A stretch of DNA of 64,000 bases from Nitrosomonas sp. (GCA_024281995.1 JAMWZW010000001.1:848527-912526), one strand, 5' to 3'; shown: positions 49,094-58,422, counted from the first letter of the stretch. Translations and numbers: made by a program. The notes: a model not told the origin generated them from the sequence alone.

Positions 49094-49378
49094 TTACCAC
49101 CGATGCCCTCTGTGGCCGCCTCGCCAGCCAAAGTGCCCATGATTATGCCCGTGCCGATGCCCACCGAGAAAGTGCCTGTGACCTCCATTGAAGCGGATAT
49201 ATCCTCCGATGAAAGGTTGTCTAGTATAAGTGCCAATATAACTTTGGCTGCCGTAATAAGGCTGATAGCCGTAGCTCCGATAATAGCCTGTACTGCCATA
49301 ATAGGGCGTGGCAACACATCCGCCAAGTAGTAAGCTTGCAAGGATAGCAACAAGCATAAAAACTTTTTTTGCATTCAT
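49094..49378 (-). CDS. His/Gly/Tyr-rich small lipoprotein
   Basis: The 94-residue product starts with a lipoprotein signal ending LLLGGC (Cys21), then a Tyr/Gly/Ser-rich segment (YYGSTGYYRSYGYQPYYGSQ) and a His/Gly-rich tail with HRHFLGGHRHGHNHGHFGW, likely to bind metal ions. An AGGAG ribosome-binding site lies 9 bp before ATG 49378. A second overlapping frame in the same strand (49072-49374) is a shadow. No family recognised; composition resembles the His-rich secreted protein at 13.3 kb, though the signals differ. Confidence 0.75.
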   Translation of the reverse strand: MNAKKVFMLVAILASLLLGGCVATPYYGSTGYYRSYGYQPYYGSQSYIGTYTRQPFIGGYIRFNGGHRHFLGGHRHGHNHGHFGWRGGHRGHRW

Positions 49379-49682
49379 GATAATTCTCCTAAATCAATGC
49401 GTAAATGTGTTAACAAAATGATTTCTGAGGCTTTCACTTTATGCCTGACAAAGATTCAATTTTTAGCAGGCCTTATGGCATTTACTATGCAAGTTTTAGG
49501 CTGAATAACAACTGAATGGCGATAGGTATGTCATCCTACTGGCTGTAATGGCGTGTTCGTAGAAGCAATTGTCGTTGCGTTTCCCTGAGTAGCTGTCATT
49601 TCGAGCGCAGCGAGAAATCTATGTTTTTGATTCGGAATCCTCACGATGTTCGGGATGGCAAGTAAGGATTGCTTGAGGATTT
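49379..49682. other. Gene-free stretch, 304 bp, with a dispersed-repeat-like motif
   Basis: Nothing coding was seen between msrB and the small lipoprotein gene. The stretch includes the TCATTTCGAGCG motif reported separately at 49596-49620. Confidence 0.45.
49596..49620. repeat. TCATTTCGAGCGCAGCGAG-type motif
   Basis: A partly palindromic sequence ATTTCGAGCGCAGCGAGAAAT occurs once in the window; I abbreviate it as ATTTCGAG...GAGAAAT. Very similar intergenic motifs are widespread in many bacterial genomes as short dispersed repeats. Only one copy is here, so repeat status rests on recall. Confidence 0.45.
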
Positions 49683-50201
49683 TTAGCTTCTGAGCGGTGG
49701 CAGCGGTTCGTTTTTAAGCACAAACTTTAGCGCAATGCCATTGTTGCACCAGCGTTCCCCGCGTGGTGGCGGACCATCGTTGAATACATGGCCTTGATGT
49801 CCGCCACAGCGTGCGCAGTGATATTCCACACGTGGCTTGATCATTTTGAAATCGATTTTTGTCGCTACGTGCCCGGCAATCGGCTGGGTGAAACTTGGCC
49901 AACCGGTCCAGCTTTCATATTTATGCGCGCTGTCAAACAGTGGCAAATAACAAGCAACGCATATAAAAGTGCCTTCACGATCCTCGTAAACCAGATTACT
50001 GGACTCCGGGCGCTCGGTTGCTTCTTCAAATAGTATTTCGTAAGCCCTGGGCGATAGCAGTTCACGCCATTCTTTATTGTTTTTTTTGAGCGGGTTAATA
50101 GGACTGGCAGCTTCACCAACCACAGGGGTGCGCCAGCATGCGGAAAGCAGCGGAAACACGCTGACTATCGCGAGTGCTTGTAACAAGGTGCGTCGTTTCA
50201 T
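49683..50201 (-). CDS. msrB: Peptide methionine-R-sulfoxide reductase, envelope lipoprotein form
   Basis: MsrB (172 residues) reduces methionine-R-sulfoxide in proteins. Two CxxC zinc pairs, C81-C84 (CVAC) and C129-C132 (CARC), and the catalytic Cys152 in RWCNNGIALKF are present; HCARCGGHQGHVF is the family core. The N-terminus is KRRTLLQALAIVSVFPLLSAC, split here by its parts: a twin-Arg-like start and a lipobox with Cys22, so the enzyme is exported, probably as a lipoprotein. No recycling Cys in the usual position is seen near 95-105. Envelope location suggests repair of secreted Met-rich proteins. Confidence 0.9.
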   Translation of the reverse strand: MKRRTLLQALAIVSVFPLLSACWRTPVVGEAASPINPLKKNNKEWRELLSPRAYEILFEEATERPESSNLVYEDREGTFICVACYLPLFDSAHKYESWTGWPSFTQPIAGHVATKIDFKMIKPRVEYHCARCGGHQGHVFNDGPPPRGERWCNNGIALKFVLKNEPLPPLRS

Positions 50202-50387
50202 AACATCTTCTCCCGATTATCGCCAAGTTTAATACGCATTATCAGCCTGAGCTTGTTTGACATTACTGAATAGCGTAATAGTAACTTACAAATACGCTTT
50301 GAAAATTGGGATATGGAACCGATTGTTTCAATTATAATTTCTTAAGATACACTGGGGCGTCAATTGCTAAACCAATCCATTTTCGAT

Positions 50388-50990
50388 ATGACCAATCAAT
50401 GTTTCGACACAGCAAAGGCGCTAATCGATGCGGTGAATAGCGAAGATCCAAATCGTGAAACAAGCGATGGAAAAGACTGGCCTAAAGAGCTGCTTTACTC
50501 ACGGCGCATGTCAGAGATGTTGGAGCGCTTTGCGCCAGAAGCCGACGACGCGATGAAACTGGCAGTGAGCGCACAGCATATTCAACGCTGGAAATTACCA
50601 CGAAGTGATTATCCAATGAATCGTCAGGGCTACCATCGATGGCGTGCTGAGTTAAACAAATTTCATGCCGACACTATTGCAGATTTGCTGGGTAGGGTAG
50701 GATACGAAAATGAATTTATCGTGCGTGTAGCCCAAGCTGTGGGCAAAAGATCGCTGAAAACTAATGCGGATACTCAGTTATTGGAAGATGTTGCAGGATT
50801 GGTTTTCCTTGAATACTACCTGCTCGATTTTGCTGATAAACACTTCGAATACGACGAACAGAAATGGATAGAGATCATCGGAAGAATGTGGCAAAAAATG
50901 TCTGTACAAGCGCATCAATTTGTACTTGCCGGACATATTAAACTACCGGAATTACTGACAGGACTAATCAAGAAAGCGATATTTGAATAA
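50388..50990 (+). CDS. DUF4202 family protein
   Basis: A 200-residue soluble, helical protein with DTAKALIDAVNSEDPN near the start, AVSAQHIQRWKLPRSDYP near 58-75 and VFLEYYLLDFADKH near 140; this pattern is the DUF4202 family, whose His, Glu and Asp residues suggest an HD-like metal site, although function is unknown. ATG 50388 fits the family N-terminus; a TTG at 50364 would add eight residues. It is divergent from msrB, with about 190 bp between them. Confidence 0.82.
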   Translation: MTNQCFDTAKALIDAVNSEDPNRETSDGKDWPKELLYSRRMSEMLERFAPEADDAMKLAVSAQHIQRWKLPRSDYPMNRQGYHRWRAELNKFHADTIADLLGRVGYENEFIVRVAQAVGKRSLKTNADTQLLEDVAGLVFLEYYLLDFADKHFEYDEQKWIEIIGRMWQKMSVQAHQFVLAGHIKLPELLTGLIKKAIFE

Positions 50991-51045
50991 ATCCAAGTTT
51001 GTTGCGTAAGCCAATTCGCAGGTTGTTAAAGGAGATTGCTTCAAC

Positions 51046-51600
51046 ATGCCCGTATATTCTTACAATATATTTAAGCCATTAAGTATATTTTTGTTGATTG
51101 TCACAGCCTTAATAGCAGCTAGTATTTTTGCGGAAACAAAATATCCGGTCAAACTAAAATTTGAGCAAGTAAGTACACACGCGGTAGATGCGTTACTAAA
51201 CAGTCAAAATGTGCCAGAAATAATTGTGTCGAGCTGGAAAGCAGCCCATGAAAAATTCTTATCAGAACCACCTACGGGTAAAATTGCCCACTATGATCTT
51301 AACGACGATGATAGAGAAGAAGTCTTTCTGTATCTATCGGGTCACGGTATGTGTGGCAATGGCGGCTGCCATCTCATCATTTTTCAATTCAACAAAGACA
51401 ATGAGAAGCTTGAGTATAAAACCGCACGTAGTAGTTCCGACGACATACTGATACTCAACAATTCGACAAATAATGGTTATCATAACCTTGCAATCCGCTT
51501 AATGAACGGCGTAAGTATGTCTAAAGCAGCCGCATATAGTTTGTATCGATGGAGAAATGGTGATTTAGAACAAACTCACGAAACCCTACTTTTTCAATAA
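51046..51600 (+). CDS. Secreted protein of unknown function
   Basis: The 184-residue product has a signal peptide (hydrophobic 11-27, cleavage near IFA/ET). The mature part contains HYDLNDDDREEVFLYLSG, an acidic calcium-loop-like segment, followed by MCGNGGCHLIIFQF. DLN.DD..E plus CG.GGC.L..F recurs in secreted proteins of unknown role. A ribosome-binding site AAAGGAG lies 11 bp upstream. It ends 13 bp before the GTG of the lysozyme-like/RTX-like gene, so the two may be co-transcribed. Confidence 0.75.
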   Translation: MPVYSYNIFKPLSIFLLIVTALIAASIFAETKYPVKLKFEQVSTHAVDALLNSQNVPEIIVSSWKAAHEKFLSEPPTGKIAHYDLNDDDREEVFLYLSGHGMCGNGGCHLIIFQFNKDNEKLEYKTARSSSDDILILNNSTNNGYHNLAIRLMNGVSMSKAAAYSLYRWRNGDLEQTHETLLFQ

Positions 51601-51613
51601 GCGAAAGCTCATT

Positions 51614-52801
51614 GTGACTAAAAAAACATATCAAGATTATTTTGACGTACTGGGCTTTAATGAGTCATCCAGTATTCCTGGTGGAGTTCAAAATTATGAC
51701 ACTGAAAATGCATTTGGTTTTATAGGAAAATATCAATTTGGTGAGGCTGCTCTTTTTGACTTAGGATACTATGGTATAGATGAGAGTGACGGTAATTTAT
51801 TTAAAAATGATTGGATAGGCAATTGGTCGGGAAAAAATGGAATAAATAGTAAGCAAGATTATTTCAGCAATGGTTTAGTTCAAGAAACTATCATTTATGA
51901 CTGGCATGACATTTTATGGGGAAGAGTAAAGCTTCTGGGACTTGATAAATATGAGGGGCAGATTCTCAATAACCGTCCAATAACAATTTCAGGAATGTTA
52001 GCAGTTTCACATCTTCTGGGTGCAGGAAGCCAATCATCCGATATTGCAGGTTTAAGAGGTTATTTGTTATCAGGAGCAGTATTTAGTCCGAAAGATGGGA
52101 ACGGAACTGCTGCAAATGAATATATGACCTTATTTGAAGGTTTTCAAACGCCTTTCGTTGTTGATCATAGTAAAGCCGAAATTATTTCGGGTGGAGCAGG
52201 AACAGATGTTTTGACTGGTTTTGGAGGAGATGACACTTTAATCGGGAAAGAAAATATTGATGCAGCTATCTACCTTAATAATTATACTGATTACGATATT
52301 AAGAAGAATAGCGACGGGATATGGACAATAGAACAAAAGAATAGCGGATCGGATGGAACGGATATTCTTGTCGATATTGAGCGTATTAAATTCCCTGATA
52401 TTTCACTGGCTCTTGACCTTATTGGCAGCGCTGGTACAACTGCCAAGATACTGGGCGCCGTATTCGGCCGGGAAGCTGTGTCAAATAAGATTTATGCTGG
52501 GATCGGATTGAGTTTGCTCGATGACGGAATGAGCTATGAAGCATTGATGCAGTTGGCGATTGATGTGGCACTGGGTGCAAATGCAACAAACCATACGGCC
52601 GTTGTTGATCTGCTGTACGAGAATGTTGTTGGTTTTGAACCATCTACTGCTGATGAGGCTTATTTTGTAGAATTGCTGGACTCAGGTACTTATACAATTG
52701 CGTCGATTGGAATCCTGGCTGCGGAGAATGCACTTAATCAAGCAAACATCGATCTTGTAGGATTGTCTGAGGATGGACTGGCATATTTTGTTTCTATTTA
52801 A
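51614..52801 (+). CDS. Lysozyme-like domain protein with RTX-type repeat and secretion tail
   Basis: The 395-residue product lacks a signal peptide. Residues 1-185 include ENAFGFIGKYQFGEAALFDL, which recalls the fold of soluble lytic enzymes (E..G..GKYQFG.AL), preceded by PGGVQNYDTEN. Around 195-215 one RTX-like turn GGAGTDVLTGFGGDDTLIG follows. The C-terminal 120 residues (AKILGAVFGREAVSNKIYAGIG...) resemble the tail found on many type I-secreted proteins. I infer export by a type I system to the outside, with a peptidoglycan-active N-terminus. Start is GTG 51614, with AAGCGAAAG upstream, which is weak. No transporter is in the window. Confidence 0.65.
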   Translation: MTKKTYQDYFDVLGFNESSSIPGGVQNYDTENAFGFIGKYQFGEAALFDLGYYGIDESDGNLFKNDWIGNWSGKNGINSKQDYFSNGLVQETIIYDWHDILWGRVKLLGLDKYEGQILNNRPITISGMLAVSHLLGAGSQSSDIAGLRGYLLSGAVFSPKDGNGTAANEYMTLFEGFQTPFVVDHSKAEIISGGAGTDVLTGFGGDDTLIGKENIDAAIYLNNYTDYDIKKNSDGIWTIEQKNSGSDGTDILVDIERIKFPDISLALDLIGSAGTTAKILGAVFGREAVSNKIYAGIGLSLLDDGMSYEALMQLAIDVALGANATNHTAVVDLLYENVVGFEPSTADEAYFVELLDSGTYTIASIGILAAENALNQANIDLVGLSEDGLAYFVSI

Positions 52802-52905
52802 TCCGTTGTGAAGGGATGTTTTGTGAGGGACGGTTTTTGTTTATCAATTTCTAAAAACTGATGCATTAACCAATGGTGCATCTTCCAATAACCCAAGGAA
52901 ATTCT

Positions 52906-53901
52906 ATGACCAGAAAATTTTCTACTATTGTAGTGACTATCATCGCTACTATTCTTGCGCTACCCGTTTGCGCGGGTACACTCTCATCTATTATCAGGCA
53001 TTTTGGAATGTGTGATGCATCCGCTGCTGTTCCTGTGGGATCCGATCTGTTTGTCGTCGCCAATGACGAAGACAACCTACTAAGAATCTATAAAAATAAT
53101 GAATCTGGCAATTCCTTATATTCGTATGACCTTACTACATTTCTGCAAATCAATCCCAAGCACCCGGAAGCAGATATTGAGGGCGCTACCCTCGTTAACA
53201 ATCGGATCTATTGGATCACCTCACACGGTGCAAATAAAGATGGTAAGGAGCGTCCCAATCGGCATCGATTTTTTGCAACAGATATCGAAGCTACCGACGG
53301 CAAGTTTAGTTTGAAACCTATTGGCATACCTTTCCTGGGTTTAGTCAAGGCCTTTGAAGATTCTGCTGAGCTAAAGAGCTACAATCTTGGGAAAGCCGCC
53401 CAAAAGGCTCCCGAATCCAAAAATGGACTCAACATCGAAGGGCTCACCACAACTCCCGAAGGAAGCCTGTTAATCGGTTTTCGCAATCCTATTCCGGAAG
53501 GCAAGGCGCTACTGGTTCCATTGAAAAATCCACAAGAAATCATTGCCGGAAATGAGAAACCAAAGTTTGGCAATCCAATTCTTCTGGGGTTAGATGGGTT
53601 AGGTATACGCAGCATTGAGTATTCCGACGTTAATGGCGCATACTTTATCGTTGCAGGACCTTATGACGATAATGGTAGCTTTCAACTTTATAAATGGTCG
53701 GGTAATCCATCTGAACCACCTGTATTAGCTAATATTGACTTCGCAGGATTGCATCCGGAAGCATTGGTGGTTTATCCCAATAAAAGTAAAAGGGCGCTGA
53801 TCTTAAGTGATGATGGATCGAAATCAATAAACGGTCGGAATTGTAAGGCTCTGACTAGAAACCAGGATAAGGCTTTTCGCAGCACGTGGATGAGAAATTG
53901 A
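52906..53901 (+). CDS. DUF3616 secreted protein
   Basis: The 331-residue product has a signal peptide (hydrophobic 7-22, cleavage near VCA/GT). The mature protein shows DASAAVPVGSDLFVVANDED, PEADIEGATLVNNRIYWITS and HGANKDGKERPNRHRFFATD, which are the conserved blocks of DUF3616, a beta-propeller-like family of unknown function. ATG 52906 with AAGGAA upstream is preferred to ATG 52873. A C-terminal WSGNPSEPPVLANIDF block also fits. It may act in the periplasm or at the surface. Confidence 0.82.
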   Translation: MTRKFSTIVVTIIATILALPVCAGTLSSIIRHFGMCDASAAVPVGSDLFVVANDEDNLLRIYKNNESGNSLYSYDLTTFLQINPKHPEADIEGATLVNNRIYWITSHGANKDGKERPNRHRFFATDIEATDGKFSLKPIGIPFLGLVKAFEDSAELKSYNLGKAAQKAPESKNGLNIEGLTTTPEGSLLIGFRNPIPEGKALLVPLKNPQEIIAGNEKPKFGNPILLGLDGLGIRSIEYSDVNGAYFIVAGPYDDNGSFQLYKWSGNPSEPPVLANIDFAGLHPEALVVYPNKSKRALILSDDGSKSINGRNCKALTRNQDKAFRSTWMRN

Positions 53902-54089
53902 GGTTTGATAAAATATTTTTAGAGTTAATGTTTACTTTTCTTGTAAACCTTTATTGGCGATAATGGTTTTCCGGTTTTATTTGCCAGGAAAGCCAATCTC
54001 AATCTGCTCATGCAACGAAAAATCCGAGGAAATTCCGGTGTGCATCGTGGCAGTCCTACAAAAGAGAATATGAGGATAAAAAACGAGAG

Positions 54090-55361
54090 ATGCCTATTGC
54101 AATAATTGGTGCTGGCTGCTCAGGCCTCACTGCGATTAAAAATTTACTGGAGGCGGGACTGCAAGATGTCATCTGTTACGAAAAAAGTGATCAAATCGGA
54201 GGGAATTGGGTATATACAGCTACCCCAGGGCATAGTAGTGTAAGCAACAAGACGCATACGATTTCCAGTAAGTTTATGTCGCAATTCAGTGACTTCCCGA
54301 TGCCGGATGACTATCCGGATTATCCAAGCCATCAACAAATACTGACTTATTTTCAAGCTTATGCCCGGCATTTCCGATTGGAAAAGTATATTCGATTGAA
54401 TACTACGGTTCTCCATGCTGAGGAAATTGAAAAGGAACGATGGCGTTTATCTTTAAGCGATGGCACTCAACCAGAGTTTGATTATATTCTTATTGCCAAT
54501 GGGCATCATGCGGCATCGCGCCACCCAGAGTGGCGGGACAATTTCTCCGGAGCATATATGCATGCTCATGAATTCAAAACCGGCCAGGGATTGCAAAATA
54601 AGCGAGTCCTCGTGGTAGGTGCAGGAAACTCGGGGTGTGATTGCGCGGTTGAAGCAAGCCGTGATGCGAGTCAAGTGGATATAAGCCTGCGTTCGCCGCA
54701 GTATATTATTCCTAAGCTTATTATGGGAAAACCAACCGACACTTTTGCCGCTTCTTTTCAATGGTTGCCAAGAAGTATACAAAACTGGCTGCAAAAAATT
54801 ATCTTGCGATTCCAGCTTGGGCGATATCGCGACTATGGATTGCCAGAACCTGATTTTTCACCGGCACAAATTCATCCAACCATCAACTCGGAAATATTCG
54901 ACAAGATAAGGCATGGCAAGATAAATCCCCGTCCAGGTATCCAAAGCGTTTCTGATAAAACTGTCTATTTCACAGACGGTTCATCGACACATTATGATGT
55001 CATCATTGCTGCAACAGGCTACAAAATAAGCTTTCCATTCTTTGATGCAGATTTTATTAATTGGGAAGATGCCACGTATGTTCCACTTTATTTGCGTATA
55101 TTTCATCCGAACCATCCTAGCTTGTTTTTTATAGGATTGATACAACCACAAGGCTGCATTTGGACATTGGCTGAAGCACAGTCGAGATTGATCGGACGAT
55201 TGCTGACTCACAACATTCAATTGCCTTCCAATTGGCGGGAATTGGCCATCACGGAAGGAAAAGATTGGGCACGCCAATTTATTGTCCGCCCACGTCATTC
55301 ACTTGAAGTGCATTACTATCCCTATTTGAAGCGGCTTAACCAGATGATCGATGGAAAATAA
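54090..55361 (+). CDS. Flavin-containing monooxygenase
   Basis: A 423-residue class B flavoprotein with FAD motif AIIGAGCSGLTAIKNL at 3-18, the NADPH motif VLVVGAGNSGCDCAVE near 172-187, and the late FMO hallmark IAATGYKISFP near 308-318. The SSKFMSQFSDFPMPDDYPDY region is also typical. FMOs oxygenate N or S atoms of small molecules with NADPH and O2. Here no substrate is indicated; nearest relatives act in trimethylamine or Baeyer-Villiger chemistry. Start ATG 54090 lies after GAGAG. It is separate from its neighbours. Confidence 0.9.
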   Translation: MPIAIIGAGCSGLTAIKNLLEAGLQDVICYEKSDQIGGNWVYTATPGHSSVSNKTHTISSKFMSQFSDFPMPDDYPDYPSHQQILTYFQAYARHFRLEKYIRLNTTVLHAEEIEKERWRLSLSDGTQPEFDYILIANGHHAASRHPEWRDNFSGAYMHAHEFKTGQGLQNKRVLVVGAGNSGCDCAVEASRDASQVDISLRSPQYIIPKLIMGKPTDTFAASFQWLPRSIQNWLQKIILRFQLGRYRDYGLPEPDFSPAQIHPTINSEIFDKIRHGKINPRPGIQSVSDKTVYFTDGSSTHYDVIIAATGYKISFPFFDADFINWEDATYVPLYLRIFHPNHPSLFFIGLIQPQGCIWTLAEAQSRLIGRLLTHNIQLPSNWRELAITEGKDWARQFIVRPRHSLEVHYYPYLKRLNQMIDGK

Positions 55362-55595
55362 GTCGATAATTTTCAGCAGCCGATTGTATCGCTAATTTTC
55401 GAGGAATTACACTATCTTGTTCAACGGGTTAGGAATACAATAGCATGCGGCATGCGCTGGAATATCGTAAGAAAGTTCTTTTTGATTGTAAATCTACTTA
55501 GTAAGATTGTGGTTGGATTAAACTCATAGAATTCAGATCTGATTAATCGGTTACTATGCAGACATAGTAGGGCGCAATAAATTTGCTTGATTAAC

Positions 55596-56777
55596 ATGAA
55601 AAACCTTAATTGCAAATTACCTGATCCAGTTACTCTTTATCAGAGTGCGTTAGATGAGCAAATTCCTATGTATATCCAGGAAGCAGGAAATTTTCTAGCA
55701 TTAGGGGAGGCTGAATTATGCATTGATCACCTCAATAAAGCTAATCTAAAGAATACTGAGTCGTCTTGGGGTTGGATTATTGCAGCAACCGCACATTGCC
55801 AGCTGGGAAATTTTAAAACAGCAATAGGCGTTGCAACGCGAGGTCAACAGTATGTTGGAGAAAATTCCTATCTGCTGGATTGCTTGGGTGTAGCGCATGC
55901 CGGTTTGGGTGATTTGAATAATGCAAAAGTTTTTTTCCAGAAAGCAGAAAAACAAAATCCAAAAAATATCAACAGTATTATTAACTTGGTAAACATTCAT
56001 TTGCTGCACAATGAAATCGATTTAGCATTTGATGTATTGGATCATGGCCTGCAAGCTAATCCAGATGATACTGAAATCAAATATCTTTATATTCAGTTAC
56101 ATCCTGTATGGATGCAACCCATTGAGAATAAGAAACTTCGTATAAGAACTCGTACGCCGCAGGACCATCCCTTTGCGACAGATTGTTATGCTAATGAATC
56201 TTTCATGAATAACTATAATCGTTATGTGACAAATTCATTTCAGCAATCTAAATCACAAAAAAATATTCATCCCTCCAATCGTTGGAGCATATATAAAAAC
56301 AAAAGTATTCAATGGATTATTGAAAGAATCGACTCATCGGGTCAAGAAAAGATCCAATATACACCGATAGGCCTTGCTTCATTGGCAGAAATCCATTTGG
56401 TGCATCGTCATGCAGAAATATTAATCGGTTTTCCCAATGCGACAAGATTCAATGGCACTCGCATTCCTTTAACGGCAATGCTCATGATATTAGATTATGC
56501 ATTTAATAGGATCGGATTGAATAAACTGATCAGTAGAGTTTATGCAGATAATATACATGCGCAGAGATCTACGCTAGCACTTGGTTTCAAACAGGAAGGC
56601 TTTTTAAAAAATCATCTCTTTGATCGTAAATTAAATCGCTGGATAAGTATTTATCAAAATTCGATGTTAATTGAAGAATTTGGAGAAAATGCCCAGCTTG
56701 TGAACTTCTCCAAACGGCTATTGGGATATGAATCGCATCACAATCGGTCGAGTCTTTTTCACAAGCTTAATTTTTAA
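55596..56777 (+). CDS. TPR-repeat / GNAT acetyltransferase fusion
   Basis: This 393-residue cytoplasmic protein has three or four tetratricopeptide repeats in residues 15-170 (for example GDLNNAKVFFQKAEKQNPKN) and a GNAT domain of RimJ/RimL type in 175-365, with IGLASLAEIHLVHRHAEILIG (abridged: LAEIHLVHRHAEILIG), GIP-like FNGTRIPLTAML, and NIHAQRSTLALGFKQEGFL, the acetyl-CoA-linked region. The gene ends 19 bp before the RTX protein gene, whose ribosome-binding site follows immediately, so an operon is likely. It may modify the RTX protein or a partner; this is inference. Confidence 0.75.
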   Translation: MKNLNCKLPDPVTLYQSALDEQIPMYIQEAGNFLALGEAELCIDHLNKANLKNTESSWGWIIAATAHCQLGNFKTAIGVATRGQQYVGENSYLLDCLGVAHAGLGDLNNAKVFFQKAEKQNPKNINSIINLVNIHLLHNEIDLAFDVLDHGLQANPDDTEIKYLYIQLHPVWMQPIENKKLRIRTRTPQDHPFATDCYANESFMNNYNRYVTNSFQQSKSQKNIHPSNRWSIYKNKSIQWIIERIDSSGQEKIQYTPIGLASLAEIHLVHRHAEILIGFPNATRFNGTRIPLTAMLMILDYAFNRIGLNKLISRVYADNIHAQRSTLALGFKQEGFLKNHLFDRKLNRWISIYQNSMLIEEFGENAQLVNFSKRLLGYESHHNRSSLFHKLNF

Positions 56778-56796
56778 AAATTAAAAGGATTATCCT

Positions 56797-58422
56797 ATGA
56801 TAATTAATGGTACATCAGGTAATGATAAATTGTTCGGTACTTCCAGAGATGATTCTATCTATGGCCTATTAGGGGATGATGCGCTTCATGGAGGTGAAGG
56901 GAATGATTTATTAGACGGCGGGGAAGGTAATGACGCTCTCGATGGTGGCGGTAATAATGGCGGTAAATTTGGTGGTGATACTGCTGACTATTCAAAAGCA
57001 ACAGATGCGGTCATTGTCGATCTTTTTGCGGGGACTGCAACCGGGGGAGCCGGAGATGATACCTTAATCAATATTGAAAATATCATCGGTAGCGTATTTT
57101 CGGATACTTTAATAGGTGATGATTTTGGCGCAAATGAATTGTATGGCGGTAAAGGCAATGACACTTTGCTGGGCAATGACGGCAATGACATACTGACAGG
57201 CGGATTAGGTAATGACTTTTTGGATGGCGGTAAAGGCGGTGGTGATATCGCTAGCTATTCAGATGCGGCAGGGGCAGTGACTGTCAGTCTATTAACAGGA
57301 ACTGCAACAGGTGCTGCCGGCAAGGATGTCTTGTTTGGCATTGAGAATATTTTCGGTAGCTCATATGCAGACACATTAACCGGTGACGTGAATTTGAATC
57401 AGTTGTATGGGGGGGCAGGGAACGATTCACTCAGTGGTGGTGTGGGGTTTGATACACTGATTGGTGATGCCGGTGATGATAATCTCAATGGTGGAAATGA
57501 TGATGACTGGTTGGATGGAGGCGACGGCAACGATGTGCTGAATGGTGGTGCAGGGGGAGGTGATACTGCCGATTATTCGAATGCGGCCAGTAGCGTGAAT
57601 GTGAATCTTTTGACGGGAGTGGCGACGGGAGGTGGCGGTAATGATACGCTGCTGAACATTGAGCATGTGAACGGTAGCTTCAGCGCGAGTAATACCCTGA
57701 CAGGGAATGCCAGCTCAAATCAATTGTTCGGTGGTTTCAGCAATGATACGCTATCAGGTGGGGCCGGCGATGATACGCTGTGGGGAAATGATGGAGACGA
57801 CGCGCTCAATGGTGGTGCTGGAGCCGATAGTATGAATGGCGGCTGGGGTAATGACAGTTATGTTGTTGACAATGTGGATGATGTCGTTACAGAGGAGCCT
57901 TCTGGAGGCCTTGATAAAATTAGCAGCAGTGTAACCTATGCTTTATCAATTGAAGTAGAAAATCTCACATTGACGGGCGCAACAGCGATTAATGGTACAG
58001 GTAATGGTAAGGCTAACATTATCATTGGAAATTCTGCCGCCAACCAATTAAACGGAAAAGCGGGTAATGATACGCTTGATGGCGGTGCTGGTAAGAATAT
58101 ACTTACGGGTGGTGCAGGTAATGATATCTTTAAATTTACGACAAAAGATCATACAGGCAAAATTACTGACTATAACGTCGCCAATGACACACTTCAGCTA
58201 GAAAATGGTGTATTTAGCGCATTAGCTGCAACCGGTACATTAGCGGCCAATCGATTTGTAATTGGTACGAAAGCACTGGATGGGAATGATTTTATAATTT
58301 ACAACGATGTAACGGGTTCATTGTTATACGATGCAGATGGTAATGGCGCCAGTTCTGCTGTAGAAATTGCCAGTGTTGGTATTGGATTGGCTATGACGAA
58401 TGCGGATATCGTGGTGATCTAA
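56797..58422 (+). CDS. RTX-repeat calcium-binding protein, candidate type I secretion substrate
   Basis: The 541-residue product is almost entirely glycine/aspartate-rich nonapeptide repeats (GGxGxDxLx, such as GGEGNDLLDG) that fold as Ca2+-bound beta-rolls outside the cell. Three longer units of about 100 residues, starting near 61, 150 and 256, repeat DTADYSKA, (V)DLFAGTATGGAG, LINIENIIGS. No signal peptide and a C-terminal segment like those of M10/peroxidase-type RTX proteins (NADIVVI end) suggest type I secretion. No catalytic domain is visible. It follows the TPR-GNAT gene and is probably co-expressed. The transporter genes are not in the window. Confidence 0.85.
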   Translation: MIINGTSGNDKLFGTSRDDSIYGLLGDDALHGGEGNDLLDGGEGNDALDGGGNNGGKFGGDTADYSKATDAVIVDLFAGTATGGAGDDTLINIENIIGSVFSDTLIGDDFGANELYGGKGNDTLLGNDGNDILTGGLGNDFLDGGKGGGDIASYSDAAGAVTVSLLTGTATGAAGKDVLFGIENIFGSSYADTLTGDVNLNQLYGGAGNDSLSGGVGFDTLIGDAGDDNLNGGNDDDWLDGGDGNDVLNGGAGGGDTADYSNAASSVNVNLLTGVATGGGGNDTLLNIEHVNGSFSASNTLTGNASSNQLFGGFSNDTLSGGAGDDTLWGNDGDDALNGGAGADSMNGGWGNDSYVVDNVDDVVTEEPSGGLDKISSSVTYALSIEVENLTLTGATAINGTGNGKANIIIGNSAANQLNGKAGNDTLDGGAGKNILTGGAGNDIFKFTTKDHTGKITDYNVANDTLQLENGVFSALAATGTLAANRFVIGTKALDGNDFIIYNDVTGSLLYDADGNGASSAVEIASVGIGLAMTNADIVVI

